Assembly: GCA_030596915.1 (NCBI GenBank)
Contig: JAUVSX010000259.1
Location: 1-5,288, forward strand
Length of the DNA: 5,288 bases
Direction: 5' to 3'
Origin: Chloroflexota bacterium
Lineage (GTDB): Bacteria; Chloroflexota; Anaerolineae; B4-G1
In this document: piece by piece, positions 4,961 through 5,288 of the stretch
How positions within the stretch are numbered: the first letter of the stretch is position 1
Layout of the letters: each line of letters begins with the position of its first letter
Notes under the pieces: generated by a model
The model's input: only the letters and a program-made list of their open reading frames with translations
Databases searched by the model: none
What the model was told of the DNA's origin: nothing
Program-made: the position numbers and the translations under genes

Positions 4961-5288
4961 GTGAACAACTTCAGCGAGAAAGTCAGCTTCATCTGGTCCG
5001 TGGCCGACCTCCTGCGCGGACCCTACCGTCCCAACCAGTACAAGGACGTGATACTGCCCTTGACCGTCTTGCGGCGCCTCGACTGCGTCCTCGAGCCGAC
5101 CAAGGACCAAGTCCTCGCCAGGTACGAGCGCTTACAGGGCGGCCGCGTCAAGAACCTCGAGCCGATCCTCAATCGAGAGGCTGGCCAGGCCTTCCACAAC
5201 ACCAGCCCCTACACCTTCGAGAAGCTCAAGCGCGATCCCGCCAACATCGCCGCGAACCTGGTCCACTACATCACGAGTTTCTCCAGCC
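4961..5288 (+). CDS. hsdM: Type I restriction-modification system DNA methyltransferase (M) subunit, N-terminal part; runs off right edge
   Basis: 109 codons are visible from GTG 4961 with no stop. The protein begins MNNFSEKVSFIW and continues SVADLLRGPY (13-22), YKDVILPLTVLRRLDCVLEPTK (27-48), and VLARYERL. This is the hallmark helical N-terminal domain of HsdM subunits (HsdM_N). The SAM-binding catalytic domain, with its NPPF-type motif, would lie beyond the window. Such subunits pair with a specificity subunit HsdS to methylate adenine within a bipartite target, and with HsdR to cut unmodified DNA. Those genes would be expected downstream but are not in view. Many HsdM proteins are about 500 residues, so roughly a fifth is seen. 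It has its own predicted promoter and is not part of the dehydrogenase operon. An orphan methyltransferase or a phage-exclusion system cannot be excluded. Confidence 0.92.
   Translation, partial: MNNFSEKVSFIWSVADLLRGPYRPNQYKDVILPLTVLRRLDCVLEPTKDQVLARYERLQGGRVKNLEPILNREAGQAFHNTSPYTFEKLKRDPANIAANLVHYITSFSS

Overview
This is a G+C-rich bacterial window (roughly two-thirds G+C by eye). Every supported gene is on the + strand. The organism cannot be fixed from the sequence. The high G+C, the C-rich interspersed-repeat motif near 4451-4480 (a pattern I associate from memory with Chloroflexota genomes, not searched) and the metabolic mix would suit a Chloroflexota-like or other soil/sediment bacterium. 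This is a low-confidence inference.

Layout. (1) 2-748 is the C-terminal part of a RuBisCO-like protein, cut by the left edge. It keeps the GGGxxGHP phosphate-binding loop but has lost most RuBisCO catalytic residues in view. (2) 749-1040 is non-coding with small hairpins, ending in a leader with alternative short stems ahead of a ribosome binding site. (3) 1041-4435 is a tight three-gene operon for a 2-oxoacid (pyruvate/acetoin-type) dehydrogenase complex: E1 alpha, E1 beta 3 nt later, and E2 23 nt after that. E2 has one lipoyl domain, two consecutive peripheral-subunit-binding domains (the second divergent) and a catalytic domain. No E3 (dihydrolipoamide dehydrogenase) gene is in view. (4) 4436-4960 is a non-coding, repeat-rich gap. 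A C-rich tract and a G9 run follow the E2 stop. Then come two copies of a ~114-bp hairpin-bearing repeat with flanking tail fragments, and a good sigma70-type promoter (TTGACC-17-TACAAT). (5) 4961-5288 is the start of a type I restriction-modification methyltransferase (hsdM), cut by the right edge and reached from a GTG start.

Working together. E1 alpha and E1 beta form the ThDP-dependent decarboxylase that loads an acyl group onto the E2 lipoyl-lysine. E2 passes it to CoA, and E3 must come from elsewhere. The RuBisCO-like protein may belong to a neighbouring catabolic pathway whose products feed the dehydrogenase, but the 292-bp gap means co-transcription is not shown. The hsdM gene is a separate unit with its own promoter, beyond the repeat region.

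Most unusual points: the tandem subunit-binding domains in E2, the active-site-substituted RuBisCO-like protein next to a dehydrogenase operon, and the tail-head-tail hairpin repeat whose two copies differ at the loop but keep the stem. I see no CRISPR array, tRNA, rRNA or transposase. Nothing here amounts by itself to a demonstrated new system.
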